Positions 28,101 through 36,340 of a DNA stretch of 64,000 nt are shown here, in pieces. The stretch's first letter is position 1. Every line of letters starts with the position of its first letter. The stretch comes from Bifidobacterium adolescentis ATCC 15703 (GTDB taxonomy: Bacteria > Actinomycetota > Actinomycetes > Actinomycetales > Bifidobacteriaceae): positions 1,171,946 to 1,235,945 of the forward strand of contig NC_008618.1 in assembly GCF_000010425.1 (NCBI RefSeq), in the 5' to 3' direction. A model generated the notes under the pieces. That model did not search any database. It was not told the origin of the DNA and was given only the letters and a program-made list of their open reading frames with translations. The position numbers and the translations under genes were made by a program.

Positions 28101-29002
28101 TATGTTCCCGTCCGCATGTCGGCCACGAATCTTGAGATGTTTTTGAGCGCATAGTCGGCGTCGCCGCATCCGATGCGCAGGGACAGGCGCAGGGCGTCAT
28201 GGCCGTTGATCAGCGTGGGCTCGAGGTACACGCTTCCCGGTTTGACGTCGACCGGCGCGCTTGATTTGCGTTTCGGTTTGGCGGCTCCCTGTCCGGAGGC
28301 GCCACGTTGTTCCTCGATCAATCGGCTTTTCGCGTTGATGATTCGTTTCAGCACGTCGAGTTGGGCATTCTCGCCGGCGTTGTTGCTTTTCGCATCGAGG
28401 GAGCGCATGTAGTCGGCGAGGGCCCGGGGTGTTGCGGCTGCGGCGTGGAATCCCCGGAATCGTTCCGGCTGTTGCAGGAACAGCAGCAGCATGGCGGCTA
28501 CGTGCTTGCACATGCCGGTATACCGGCGGCTGGTGGAGGAAGCCGAGTCGTCATCATCGTTGACGTGGCCGTACGTGCTGCCGGAGCCGAAATCGTCGTA
28601 GTCGTCGACGTAATCGTAGTCGTCGTCATCGTCGAAGCTGCGGTATTTCGGACTGTTGTGGTAGTCGAAGGTCCGGTAGGAACCGTAGCCGCGCTGCGAA
28701 CCGCTGAATGCCGGGCAGGAGCAGTAGCGTGCCAGAAACAGCTCGTCGGCGAAATCAAGCGTGGCTTGCACTTCGTAACGGCTGGAGGGTGAGGTGGTGC
28801 CCCGTATGGTGGCATACAGGGTGATGCGGTTGGATGCGGTGTCGTTCAGGCAATGCAGGTCCTCCATTTTGGAACGCCATTGGTTGGCGATGCCGCGGGC
28901 GCGCTGCAGTACCGGCTGGCTGCATTCGCTGCGCAGCTCGTCGGAAAGCCATGCCAGAGTGTCCGCCACCTGAACCCCCATCGTTCGTACGTTTGTTCTC
29001 AT
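25163..29002 (-). CDS. SNF2-family helicase with an N-terminal SWIM zinc finger
   Basis: 1,279-residue Swi2/Snf2-type DNA translocase. The N-terminal SWIM motif has CSC at about 94-96 and CKH at about 166-168. Between them lies a ~70-residue insertion dominated by Asp, Tyr and Ser, which is far longer than in ordinary SWIM fingers. Residues about 380-780 are an unassigned region, likely the bacterial SNF2-associated domain. The motor begins with YQVEGFQWL and Walker A ADEMGLGKS at about 827, then DEAQYI as motif II. TGTPIENRLSELWSIFDFL follows, and the second RecA half has VFSQFTSFLELI and ATDRAHRIGQTQ. It acts on DNA in the cytoplasm; the biological role is unknown. A GTG at codon 12 with GGGGG upstream is an alternative start. 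Confidence 0.87.
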   Translation of the reverse strand: MRTNVRTMGVQVADTLAWLSDELRSECSQPVLQRARGIANQWRSKMEDLHCLNDTASNRITLYATIRGTTSPSSRYEVQATLDFADELFLARYCSCPAFSGSQRGYGSYRTFDYHNSPKYRSFDDDDDYDYVDDYDDFGSGSTYGHVNDDDDSASSTSRRYTGMCKHVAAMLLLFLQQPERFRGFHAAAATPRALADYMRSLDAKSNNAGENAQLDVLKRIINAKSRLIEEQRGASGQGAAKPKRKSSAPVDVKPGSVYLEPTLINGHDALRLSLRIGCGDADYALKNISRFVADMRTGTYESYGKKLAFTHTPDMLDPFSLKLYRFLQQVIASRTAAQLQNGYYYGEAVRVDRELVLTDWEACDLLDLFHAVTQDEYKEHESKARGFLRTSDGDGLRRLLIEDFQRTKKSGPSRIHMANEGGEPFGLDIVEGDPTFTFKASYVHEGTASGVRITSNQSISDVINGRNGFYIFSRERPDDSTETDRIGIDGLFRCTDKLRPALQVLPDLCSDDPDGVFIAENDWPMFARTIVPKLTEAGIGFDIPQEVTEAVGTECRIEFYLDRDLYGITCEAVAKYGDFTFQLVPTAKELRGVINPDSRSRASQVKRDLSRESFAVQVVRQLCPTWSSIDVARVKEEDEQAILLMLTDGVQILKSVGQVFSTAAFDGMMQPNPPSVKVGLSIDSNLVEISPIADEVPMNEVGALLDSYRRKRRYHRLKNGTFVDLKEADLHELDQVSTDLDLSEKQLDSGIIKIPGYQAFLLDSQVDDEGKSASFVDYVNDVRIIDPKRYEVSERLKTVLRPYQVEGFQWLSTLWDKGFGGILADEMGLGKSVQLLSLIEARKGSGPSLIVCPASLVYNWAAECEKFAGDLTVEVVAGTKAQRRKAIATVATQSQENDGATTNGATTYDGTDVVITSYDLLRRDVDDYAACHFALMALDEAQYIKNHATKVAKSVKQVTADHRFALTGTPIENRLSELWSIFDFLMPGLLGTYTKFREKYEQPIMAPGPEHSVMADKLQALVGLFIKRRLKKDVLTDLPDKFENVLTVKLEGEQRKLYAAHEQRLRATLTKASDADFNTKKIRILAEFTLLREICCDPRLVYADAKNASAKLDAIVELVATCMDEGKKVLVFSQFTSFLELIGARLAEQGVEYYTITGETPKKRRVELVDEFNGNDVPVFLISLKAGNTGLNLVGASVVVHADPWWNAAAQNQATDRAHRIGQTQDVNVYQIVAKDTIEERILKLQEKKNELARQFTDGTASGGVGTLSKDDLLDLLS

Positions 29003-29033
29003 GCAACCATACCAGCGCGATGGAACAGCAAAA

Positions 29034-29058
29034 GCCGCGGCCCGATCCGGACCGCGGC
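29034..29058 (-). terminator. Terminator after pepC
   Basis: The stem GCCGCGG / CCGCGGC with an 11-nt loop is followed on the minus strand by TTTTGC, 20 nt after the pepC stop. Confidence 0.7.
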
Positions 29059-29078
29059 ATGTTATCGCCCGTGTTGCG

Positions 29079-30494
29079 TCAGCGGCAGCGTTTGGTCAGC
29101 GGCTGCCATGGGTCGAGTTCCACCGGCTCGGTTTCGAGCAGCGCTCGGGTGGCGTCGTCGAGGTATTCCTTGCGGATGATGATTTCGGTCACATAGCGGT
29201 CGAACCACTTGTCGGAGGCCACGTAGTAGCCGTCTTCGCCGTTGTCTTTGCCCCAGCTGTTCTCCACTTTCCAGCGGTTCGGCTTGCCTTGCTCGTCAAG
29301 GTTCACGCCGGTGAGGGTCATGGCATGGTTGCTTGGACTGTCGCCGTATTCGAGGCCGTGCGCCTTGTCGAAGTCGAAATCGGTGCCGAACAGCTGGTCC
29401 ACGCGCACGCTGTCGCAGTCGAAATAGCCGGCCGCACGCAGCGAGAACTGGGTGCAGTCGCAGGCGAACCAGATCGGGTGTCCGGCGCTAATCTGGTCGA
29501 CCGCGGCCTTTTTGAACACGTCGAGCGGCACGTTGACGAATTCCATATCCCCCGCTTCGGCCACATTGGCGGTGTAGCGGATGCGGTAACGCTTGTTGAA
29601 CGGACGGGACGCCATCGGCACGTTGCACAACGTCACCAGATCGTCGACGTCCACCGGCACGTACTTCTTGTAGAATTCCATCGGCGTGATGCCGGTTTCG
29701 CGGATCTGTCTGCGCTCGTCCTTGCCGGTTTTCGGCTTGTCGGCCTCGTCTTCGCCGCTTTTCTTATCGTCCTTCTTGTCATCGTCGCTCACGCGGGCCA
29801 GGAAGTCGAACTTCTCCGGCGGCTCGCCCAACGAGATGGCGCACATGCGGTACACGGTGGACATGTCGTCGTCCTTGACCGCGCGCAGTTCATCGACCGT
29901 GGCGCCGGCTGCGTAACGTTCGCGCAGGTCGGCGGCGAACTGGCGCAGCCTGCTGTTGAGGTATTGTTTGAACGCGTCGGAGTCCTTGGAATTGGCGGAT
30001 TCCGGGTAGGCGCTCTTCGGCACGAGACCATACTTGTCTACAAGGGCGGCGAACATCTGCCACCAACCGCCGTCATCGGCCGGCCCGTAGTTGATCTCCT
30101 GGAACAGGCGGCTGTCGGTCGGCTCGTCGAGCGTGGCGAACACGTTTTCGAGATACGTGTTGGATTTTTCCATCGCATCCCAGAAGAACAGGTAGGTTTC
30201 GGAGAATTCGAAATCGTCGAGTCCCCACTGGTGCATGAGCTCGTAACGCAGGGTGTTGAGGGATGCGAACATCCAGCAGCGGCCGGATCGGCGCTGGTTG
30301 GTGATGGACCCCTGTTTCAGTTCGATGGAGAAGTCGCGTGGCAGCGCGCGCTGGCCTTTGTAGTCGGTGGCGGCTTCGAGCACGCCCGAGGACACCGCGG
30401 CGTTGGCGGCCACAAGGTTGGCCCGGTCGGCGTTGAAGTCTTTGGCGTATTGTGCGAGACGTTCCGGTTTGATTGCTGTGATGCTGTTGGTCAT
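29079..30494 (-). CDS. pepC: C1B-family aminopeptidase C (bleomycin hydrolase type)
   Basis: 471-residue papain-fold cysteine aminopeptidase. The catalytic cysteine is in RRSGRCWMFASLN, the histidine in PSNHAMTLTGV and the asparagine in KVENSWGKDNGEDGY. Residues about 215-245 contain a Lys/Asp-rich insertion (DDDKKDDKKSGEDEAD) that looks like a surface loop. The usual C1B C-terminal residue occupies the active site to enforce aminopeptidase action; here the protein ends ...LTKRCR. It has no signal peptide and is therefore cytoplasmic, trimming peptides for nitrogen. The start MTNSITAIKP at 30494 is chosen; MARIGR six codons earlier is possible. Neither has a strong ribosome binding site. Confidence 0.92.
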   Translation of the reverse strand: MTNSITAIKPERLAQYAKDFNADRANLVAANAAVSSGVLEAATDYKGQRALPRDFSIELKQGSITNQRRSGRCWMFASLNTLRYELMHQWGLDDFEFSETYLFFWDAMEKSNTYLENVFATLDEPTDSRLFQEINYGPADDGGWWQMFAALVDKYGLVPKSAYPESANSKDSDAFKQYLNSRLRQFAADLRERYAAGATVDELRAVKDDDMSTVYRMCAISLGEPPEKFDFLARVSDDDKKDDKKSGEDEADKPKTGKDERRQIRETGITPMEFYKKYVPVDVDDLVTLCNVPMASRPFNKRYRIRYTANVAEAGDMEFVNVPLDVFKKAAVDQISAGHPIWFACDCTQFSLRAAGYFDCDSVRVDQLFGTDFDFDKAHGLEYGDSPSNHAMTLTGVNLDEQGKPNRWKVENSWGKDNGEDGYYVASDKWFDRYVTEIIIRKEYLDDATRALLETEPVELDPWQPLTKRCR

Positions 30495-30637
30495 ACGGCC
30501 GATTCTTGCCATACGTCTTGACGGATGCGAAATACTGGTTTCGGCATGCCGAAAAATCTGCCGTAAATAAGCGATTCGAATTCGTTCCGGGGATATTCTT
30601 GTACTACTTGAGGGGTTTTTAGGGTGAGGAGCGTATC

Positions 30638-31621
30638 ATGCGTCGTCATGGTTCGATGATGGTTGTTTTGTCCGGATTGCTGGCTGCGAGTCTGGCCATC
30701 GGATTGCCGGTCGGTTCGGCGTATGCGGACGAGCCGACGGATGGCACCGGGGCCGGCACGTCCGCCACGGAGGTGTTGGATTCGTTGGAGGTCAAGGGCC
30801 GCGCGCCGAAAACCGGGTACAAGCGCACTCAATTCGGCAAGGCGTGGGCCGACGTGGACCACAACGGCTGCGACACCCGCAATGATATCCTCAACCGCGA
30901 TCTGACCGGCGTGAGGCACAAGTGGCGTACGCACAATTGCGTGGTGAAGTCCGGAAAACTGCATGATCCATACACTGGCAAGGACATCAAGTTCAAGAAG
31001 GGCAAGAAGACTTCCACCGCGGTGCAGATCGACCATGTGGTGGCGTTGAGCGATGCGTGGCAGAAGGGCGCGCAGAAGCTCAGCGAGGAGCGCCGCACCG
31101 CATTGGCGAACGATCCGTACAATCTGCTGGCCGTGCAGGGGCGTGCCAACCAGAAGAAGTCCGATGGCGATGCGGCCACGTGGCTGCCGTCCAACAAGGG
31201 GTTCCGTTGCGAATACGTGGCGCGTCAGATCGGCGTGAAGCACAAATACTCACTGTGGGTCACGCAGGCCGAAAAGGAAGCCATGGCCAAGGTGCTGTCC
31301 TCCTGTCCGACGCAAACCGTGCCCGACTACACGGGGGTCAAGGATTCCACGGCCGAGAAGACCACCGAGTCCGAGCAGACCGAACAGACGCAAACCGAAC
31401 AGTCAGCTGAGCAGGCCCAGCAGACTCAACAAACGACACAGGCACCTGCGCCCGAACCCGCTCCGGCTCCAGCTCCCGCGCCCCAGCCAGCGCCACAGCA
31501 GGATGTCTACTACCAGAACTGCACCGCGGCACGAGCCGCTGGCGCCGCGCCTATCTACCAGGGCCAGCCGGGCTACCGTTCACAACTGGATCGCGACCAT
31601 GACGGAGTCGCCTGCGAATAA
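30638..31621 (+). CDS. Secreted HNH (DUF1524-type) nuclease with C-terminal Excalibur domain
   Basis: 327-residue exported protein. A Sec signal peptide (MRRHGSMMVVLSGLLAASLA, cleavage near AYA-DE) leads to a nuclease domain of the GmrSD/DUF1524 His-Me finger kind. HKWRTHNCVVKSG and VQIDHVVALSDAWQKGA supply the catalytic D-H-V, and DPYNLLAVQGRANQKKSDGDAATWLP supplies the Asn/Lys residues. A Gln/Thr/Glu-rich then Pro/Ala-rich linker (about 230-285) is wall-spanning in character. The C-terminus YYQNCTAARAAG ... LDRDHDGVACE is an Excalibur calcium-binding module. GAGGAG precedes the ATG. Likely an extracellular or wall-linked DNase for nutrient scavenging or competition; the substrate is unproven. 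Confidence 0.88.
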   Translation: MRRHGSMMVVLSGLLAASLAIGLPVGSAYADEPTDGTGAGTSATEVLDSLEVKGRAPKTGYKRTQFGKAWADVDHNGCDTRNDILNRDLTGVRHKWRTHNCVVKSGKLHDPYTGKDIKFKKGKKTSTAVQIDHVVALSDAWQKGAQKLSEERRTALANDPYNLLAVQGRANQKKSDGDAATWLPSNKGFRCEYVARQIGVKHKYSLWVTQAEKEAMAKVLSSCPTQTVPDYTGVKDSTAEKTTESEQTEQTQTEQSAEQAQQTQQTTQAPAPEPAPAPAPAPQPAPQQDVYYQNCTAARAAGAAPIYQGQPGYRSQLDRDHDGVACE

Positions 31622-31668
31622 ATCCAATGCAGCGTCTCCGCCTTTCCGGTTGTAAGACGTATGACGGT

Positions 31669-31719
31669 GAGGCATAGGAAAAGCGCCGGGTTATTCATCC
31701 GGCGCTTTTCCTATGCCTC
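31669..31719. terminator. Bidirectional terminator between the nuclease and channel genes
   Basis: A 21-bp perfect stem (GAGGCATAGGAAAAGCGCCGG and complement) with a 9-nt loop has AAAA/TTTT inside the stem. It serves the two convergent genes. Confidence 0.85.
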
Positions 31720-31760
31720 AGCCTCTTTCCGCATTTTCCGCAGTACAGTCATGAGAACCG

Positions 31761-32486
31761 CTATGGTCTGCGCAGCCGCGCGATGTCGTCACGTAGCTGG
31801 TTGACGGTGTCCGTCAGTTCCCGCACATTGTGGCGCAACTGTTCCGTTTCCGATTCCGCCTCGTCCGCGCGCTTGTCGGTTTCGTCACGGACACGATCGA
31901 CTATCCATGAGGCCAGTGTCGCGGTGACGATGCCGATCAGGGCCACGCCGGTTATCATCAGCCCGATGGCGATGCATCTTCCCTGCCATGTCACCGGGGA
32001 CAAATCGCCATAGCCGACTGTGGTGACGGTCACGAACGACCACCATATCGCCTCGCCGAAATCGGTGATGGAAGCGCCTGGAACCCCACGTTCCACATCC
32101 AATTCGGCAAGGGCGCCGATATACATCAGCAGTGTCACGCTGCAGCATGTGTACAGTGTGATGCGCCCACGCACCGCCATGCCACCGGTACGGTTGAGCA
32201 CGTTGAGCACCGCCACCAATCGCAGCAGCCTCAATGGTCTGAAGATGGGCAAGGCGATGGACACCAGCATCAGCAGATTGCCTTTGAACCAGGCTTTCTT
32301 GTCCTTCGCCAGCAGAATCGAAACGACGTAGTCGACGATGAACGCCATCCAGATGATGTTGATCACCGTTTCGCACAATACGATATGCGTCCTCGCCAGC
32401 ACTTCCCACGAATACGCGAACAGAAACACCAACGCCAATGCGGTCATGAACCACTCGGTCATCCGCTGCCATTTGTCCAATGTCAT
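31761..32486 (-). CDS. Voltage-gated-like potassium channel subunit
   Basis: 241-residue ion channel of the VIC superfamily. Four N-terminal membrane segments include an S4-like stretch with spaced arginines (RPLRLLRLVAVLNVLNR). They are followed by the pore loop with the selectivity filter TVTTVGYGD and a final helix (IAIGLMITGVALIGIVTATLA). The C-terminal ~45 residues (ETDKRADEAESETEQLRHNV) are a heptad-rich coiled coil suited to tetramer assembly. The ATG at 32486 has CGGGAGAT directly upstream. Probably a K+ channel controlling membrane potential; actual gating is untested. It is convergent with the nuclease gene across a shared terminator. Confidence 0.88.
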   Translation of the reverse strand: MTLDKWQRMTEWFMTALALVFLFAYSWEVLARTHIVLCETVINIIWMAFIVDYVVSILLAKDKKAWFKGNLLMLVSIALPIFRPLRLLRLVAVLNVLNRTGGMAVRGRITLYTCCSVTLLMYIGALAELDVERGVPGASITDFGEAIWWSFVTVTTVGYGDLSPVTWQGRCIAIGLMITGVALIGIVTATLASWIVDRVRDETDKRADEAESETEQLRHNVRELTDTVNQLRDDIARLRRP

Positions 32487-32681
32487 ATCTCCCGCCTTTC
32501 TCCCCATGGCTGCCATCATACGGGTTTGCCCGTTTTTGTGACGTATTCCGGGCGCGGTACATGTGCCTTCAGACCAGATAGACCTCCTCATGTGGTTCGT
32601 TTCAGAGTTCATCTCGGAGGCCGTCCGATTCGGACCATTCAGCCGACGACCGAAGGAGCGGATACCCACTTTTAATGAACG

Positions 32682-33674
32682 TCAGCCCTTGAGAGGCATG
32701 CGGTTGTCGAGCGATTGTCCGTTGGCGTAGCAGCGCACGTTGCCCAATGCGATGGCGATGATGCGCCGTTCGGTGGACTCCAAGTGGTTGCCGCCCGCCA
32801 CATGCGGGGTGATCAGGCATTTCGGCTCGCTCCATAATGGCGATGCCGCCGGCAGCGGCTCCGGTTCGGTCACGTCGAGGCCAGCGCCGCGGATCATGCC
32901 GTTGGCGAGCGCGTCGGCGAGCGCCTGCGTGTCTATGGCGTCACCGCGGCCCGCGTTGATGACGGTGGCGTCGGTTTTGAGTTTTGCGATGCGTTCCGCG
33001 TTGAGCAGGTGGTGTGTGGATGGCGTGGATGGCACGCACATGGCGATCACGTCGGCGTATTGCAGCACGTCGTCGAGCGATTCGAATCCGACCATGTGGT
33101 CGATGCCCGGCGCTTCGACGGTGGGGTTGCGGCGGATGCCGATGGTCGACATGCCGACGCTCTTGCATAGGCGTGCGAAATGCGATCCGATGTCGCCGGT
33201 GCCGATGATGAGCGCGGTTTTGCCGTCGGGGCTGATGACGCGGCCGGCGTCCTGCCATGCGGCGTTCGGGTTGCCGACGGCGTAGATGTGCAGGTTTTTC
33301 ATGATGGCCCACATCATGGCGAACATGTGTTCGGAGACGCTTTGTCCGTAGGCTCCGGTGGCGTTGGTGAGCATGGATCCGGGCTGTAGGATGCCGGGGT
33401 GCTGGTATTTGTCGACGCCGGCGCTCCAGGTCTGCAGCCATTCGAGTCTGGGGCATTGCGCGCATGTTTCGGGCGTGATGTTGCCGATGACCGCGGTTGC
33501 ATACGCTTTGAGTTCGTCCGGTATTTCGGCGGTCCAGTTCATGGAGCCTCGTTGTGCCGGGTCGCCGACGAATTCCTGCGGCATGCCTTTTGCGGCGCGT
33601 GTGAACTGCGCGCGTTCGGCCTCGGTCAGCGGCAGGCAGTTGACGACCAGTTTGCGGTCATTCTCTATTCCCAT
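32682..33674 (-). CDS. D-isomer-specific 2-hydroxyacid dehydrogenase
   Basis: 330-residue NAD(P)-dependent dehydrogenase. The Rossmann dinucleotide motif is ALIIGTGDIGSHFARLCKSVG at about 145-165. The substrate-binding Arg lies in NAGRGDAIDT, the catalytic Glu in GLDVTEPEPLP and the His in LITPHVAGGN. Substrate candidates are glyoxylate/hydroxypyruvate or phosphoglycerate-like acids; the sequence does not decide. The ATG at 33674 begins the frame, and it follows dtd by 40 nt on the same strand, so the run alpha/beta hydrolase-dtd-dehydrogenase may be one operon. No clear terminator is seen after it. Confidence 0.87.
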   Translation of the reverse strand: MGIENDRKLVVNCLPLTEAERAQFTRAAKGMPQEFVGDPAQRGSMNWTAEIPDELKAYATAVIGNITPETCAQCPRLEWLQTWSAGVDKYQHPGILQPGSMLTNATGAYGQSVSEHMFAMMWAIMKNLHIYAVGNPNAAWQDAGRVISPDGKTALIIGTGDIGSHFARLCKSVGMSTIGIRRNPTVEAPGIDHMVGFESLDDVLQYADVIAMCVPSTPSTHHLLNAERIAKLKTDATVINAGRGDAIDTQALADALANGMIRGAGLDVTEPEPLPAASPLWSEPKCLITPHVAGGNHLESTERRIIAIALGNVRCYANGQSLDNRMPLKG

Positions 33675-33714
33675 GCGCCCAACCCTATGTCAACCATCAG
33701 ATATGCGGCGCGGT

Positions 33715-34194
33715 TCAGATGCCGAGCTCGTCGGTGTCGAAAATGATGGTGACCGGACCATCGTTGGTAAGGCTTACGCGCATGTGGGCGCCGAATCTGC
33801 CTTCTTTGACGTCGAGTCCCTGCGCGCGCAACGCGTCGTTGAACGCATGCCATACCTGTTCGGCATGGTCGGGCGCGCCTGCTTTCACGAAGCTTGGCCG
33901 GTTGCCTTTGCGTACGTCCGCATACAGCGTGAACTGGGATATCGACAGCACGCTGCCGTCCACGTCGTGGATGGAACGGTTCATTTTGCCGTTCTCGTCT
34001 TCGAAAACGCGCAGGTTGGCGATTTTGTGGGCGAGCCAGTCGATTTGTTTCGCTCCGTCCGTATCTTCCACTCCGACAAGCAGCACATAGCCGATGCCTA
34101 TATGCTGTGGTTCGAATGTGGTGTCGACTTCTCCGCTTGTCTCGTCGACCACGTCGACGGATCCTTCGCTGACCTTCTGCAATACGATGCGCAT
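33715..34194 (-). CDS. dtd: D-aminoacyl-tRNA deacylase
   Basis: 159-residue Dtd, which removes D-amino acids (and glycine) from mischarged tRNA. Both catalytic signatures are intact: SQFTLYAD, with the essential SQ-x-x-L, and the Gly-cisPro motif TNDGPVT. The protein starts MRIVLQKVSEGSVD and has GKMNRSIHDVDGSVLSISQ. The ATG at 34194 is the natural start. It is 17 nt downstream of the alpha/beta hydrolase gene on the same strand. A degenerate paralogue lies at 39656-40120. Confidence 0.93.
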   Translation of the reverse strand: MRIVLQKVSEGSVDVVDETSGEVDTTFEPQHIGIGYVLLVGVEDTDGAKQIDWLAHKIANLRVFEDENGKMNRSIHDVDGSVLSISQFTLYADVRKGNRPSFVKAGAPDHAEQVWHAFNDALRAQGLDVKEGRFGAHMRVSLTNDGPVTIIFDTDELGI

Positions 34195-34211
34195 ATTCCG
34201 TCTCGTTCTTT

Positions 34212-34883
34212 TCAGCCGGCGTAGTCGACGATGGCCTGCGTGACCTGTTTCAGATAGTCGAGCGATGTCTGCCAATCGTCCGGCACTTCGATGGAATGAT
34301 TGGCACCAGCATACGTGCGCACATGGTCGGTGAGCAGATGCGCTTTGGCGTCATCGTAGTATGGGTCGGCGTCACCTGCGCAGATTAGCGGCATCGGGCT
34401 GCCGGCAGTTCCCGGCAGCGGCGCGGGAATGACCGACTTGTGCTTGTCGAATGGCGGCGGATTGAGTACCGGGGTGAGCAGCACCACGCGCAATCCTAGC
34501 TTTGCGGAATGCGGATATGAGAGTGTGGAGAGCGATTTGGTGACGACCAGCAAATGCGGCTCCTCACCCGATTCGGCAGCATGTTCGAGTGCCGCCTTGC
34601 GCCATTCGTCGACCACGCGTTCCATGCAGGCGATCATTTCCGGAAACTCGACGCTTTCCGTCAGTTTCAGGTCGAGCCGGTCCACGAACCATCCGTTGGC
34701 CGCAAGCGCCTGCGCTGCCCAGTACAGCAGCGGTCGGTCTACGGTGTATCCAATGCCCGGCATGATGAGTACGTGCTTGCCTGTTTCGGTGTTCTTCACA
34801 CGGTTCTTGCCCCATGGCGTGACCGCGGGCGTCACATTCTTCGTTTTCGTTGACTTTGCGCTGTTTTCGTTGATTTTGCCCAT
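34212..34883 (-). CDS. Alpha/beta hydrolase-fold protein
   Basis: 223-residue small alpha/beta hydrolase. HVLIMPGIGYTVDRPLLYW is the first strand plus oxyanion loop. LLVVTKSLSTL is the nucleophile elbow, with Ser in a K-S-L-S context. CAGDADPYYDD carries the acid, and YAGANHSIEVPDDW carries the base His. The first ~35 residues are Lys/Asn/Thr-rich and probably disordered. Substrate unknown. The start at 34883 has only a modest GCAGGG site. It is the first gene of a likely operon with dtd and the dehydrogenase. Confidence 0.75.
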   Translation of the reverse strand: MGKINENSAKSTKTKNVTPAVTPWGKNRVKNTETGKHVLIMPGIGYTVDRPLLYWAAQALAANGWFVDRLDLKLTESVEFPEMIACMERVVDEWRKAALEHAAESGEEPHLLVVTKSLSTLSYPHSAKLGLRVVLLTPVLNPPPFDKHKSVIPAPLPGTAGSPMPLICAGDADPYYDDAKAHLLTDHVRTYAGANHSIEVPDDWQTSLDYLKQVTQAIVDYAG

Positions 34884-35040
34884 GCCCTGCCGAATGTCTT
34901 TCGATGTCTTCGTATGGTTCGACCACCGTCTCGGTTTTCCGAAGACCGGTTTCCTTCAACGCATCATAGGGCACATAGGCTACATGGGCCCATATCCTTC
35001 CATATTGCGTTCATTCCGTTCGGAGAATACGGAAGAACCG

Positions 35041-36084
35041 TCACGAACGGTCGGTCGCCACGCGTCTGGTGGTGTCACGCAACATCAGCGTGGCCTCCTG
35101 CGATTCATAGGATGCGTCTGGCGTCTGTCCACGCAGAAGGGACAACGTCTTACGGGCGGCGTTGCGTCCCATTTCCAGCGGATTCTGTCGAACGGTGGTC
35201 AGATTCGCCGCCTGTGCGATGTCGGCATCATCGAACCCTATGACGGAGATATCTTCAGGAACATGCAATTGTTGCTTGCCGAGTTCCTTGATGACTGCGA
35301 TTGCCACTTGATCGGTTTCGGCACAGATGGCGGTTGGCATGTGTGGCAATGACAGTAATTTCGCCACCAGTTGCGCAGCAAGGTCCGCTTTCGACAATGG
35401 CGCATCATGCTCGTCCGCGGTTATGACGTAGGCATACTCATCGTCGTAACCGTTTTGTTCAGCCGCTTCCAAGAACGCTTCCATACGCTGGCTGGTGCTG
35501 TAGACCATGTCGTCGGGAATGTAATCAACGACGAAAGCGATGCGCTGGTGTCCAAGCGATTTGAGCAGACGCACCGCCTTGGACATGCCATCGTAGTTGT
35601 CAACACCGATGGCTGCGTCGCAGAACGATTCGGCTGGAATGTTCACACCGACCGTCGGCATATCGGTGACACGCAGTTTCTCACGTGCGGATTCGTCGAG
35701 TTGGAACGACGAAATGATGATCGCGTCAGCATTGCGATTTTTAGGCAATTGTGCGAAGTAACGCTCCGTCTCCTGTCTGCCTGTGACAAATGTGGGCGAC
35801 ACGTCGTAGCCTTCCGGTTCCAACACTTCGCACACGCCCTGCAACACGTTGGCGTTGAACCATTCGTTGAGTTTGCCGGAAAACAGCAGGACAACCCGCA
35901 TGGTTTTCCCGGACGCCAAAGACGATGCGCTTTTAGATAAGGTAAAGCCCAACCGGTCCGCAGCTGCCTCAACTTTGGCACGCGTTTTCGGAGCGACCTT
36001 GCCAACACCTCGCAATGCCCGCGAAACCGTCGCCTGAGATACTCCCGCCAGTTCCGCTACTTCGGCGATGGTGGCTCGTGCCAT
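35041..36084 (-). CDS. LacI-family transcriptional regulator
   Basis: 347-residue LacI/GalR repressor. The N-terminal helix-turn-helix reads TIAEVAELAGVSQATVSRALRG, with hinge KVEAAADRLGFTLSK. The periplasmic-binding-like effector domain has VVLLFSGKLNEWF and VIGFDDADIAQAANLTTVRQNP. The start MARATIAEV at 36084 has GGAGTGGAT ahead. It is divergent from the alpha-glucosidase gene, and three matching palindromes with GCGCT or ACGCT cores lie between them, one in its own leader. It most likely represses the glucosidase/solute-binding unit and itself in the absence of an alpha-glucoside. Confidence 0.9.
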   Translation of the reverse strand: MARATIAEVAELAGVSQATVSRALRGVGKVAPKTRAKVEAAADRLGFTLSKSASSLASGKTMRVVLLFSGKLNEWFNANVLQGVCEVLEPEGYDVSPTFVTGRQETERYFAQLPKNRNADAIIISSFQLDESAREKLRVTDMPTVGVNIPAESFCDAAIGVDNYDGMSKAVRLLKSLGHQRIAFVVDYIPDDMVYSTSQRMEAFLEAAEQNGYDDEYAYVITADEHDAPLSKADLAAQLVAKLLSLPHMPTAICAETDQVAIAVIKELGKQQLHVPEDISVIGFDDADIAQAANLTTVRQNPLEMGRNAARKTLSLLRGQTPDASYESQEATLMLRDTTRRVATDRS

Positions 36085-36110
36085 ATCCACTCCAGTTTCC
36101 CATTGTTTAT

Positions 36111-36122
36111 CCAGCGCTTTCA
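36111..36122 (-). promoter_or_regulatory. LacI-type operator in the regulator's own leader
   Basis: CCAGCGCTTTCA (reverse complement TGAAAGCGCTGG) matches the operator at 36189-36202 and lies 27 nt before the regulator's ATG. Consistent with autorepression. Confidence 0.6.
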
Positions 36123-36174
36123 TATTAGCAGAATCGTTGATTTCACAAGCAGACACGCCATAACAAAACAATTA

Positions 36175-36203
36175 TTGCATTCACAGAATGAAAGCGCTAT
36201 CAT
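36175..36203 (+). promoter_or_regulatory. Promoter and overlapping LacI operator for the alpha-glucosidase gene
   Basis: TTGCAT and TATCAT are 17 bp apart. The palindromic TGAAAGCGCTATCA (36189-36202) covers the -10 and spacer, an arrangement suited to steric repression. Confidence 0.65.
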
Positions 36204-36276
36204 TTTAAGCAATACGAAGACGAGAACGAAGTGATTCTAATCGTCAAAACAGAGCGTTCTCAACAGAATGAACTAG

Positions 36277-36290
36277 TGAAAACGCTTCCA
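36277..36290 (+). promoter_or_regulatory. Second LacI-type operator before the alpha-glucosidase gene
   Basis: TGAAAACGCTTCCA resembles the operator 88 bp upstream. The pair could support DNA looping. A looser match with AGAGCGTTCTC lies at 36251-36261. Confidence 0.55.
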
Positions 36291-36340
36291 TAAAAAGCCA
36301 TAACAAAATCACAATGCATCCAATGAAGGAAGACAACCCA

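Noticed and set aside
29001..30521. A 506-codon plus-strand frame antisense to pepC
   Set aside because: Val/His/Gly-rich shadow translation; pepC has intact Cys-His-Asn motifs.
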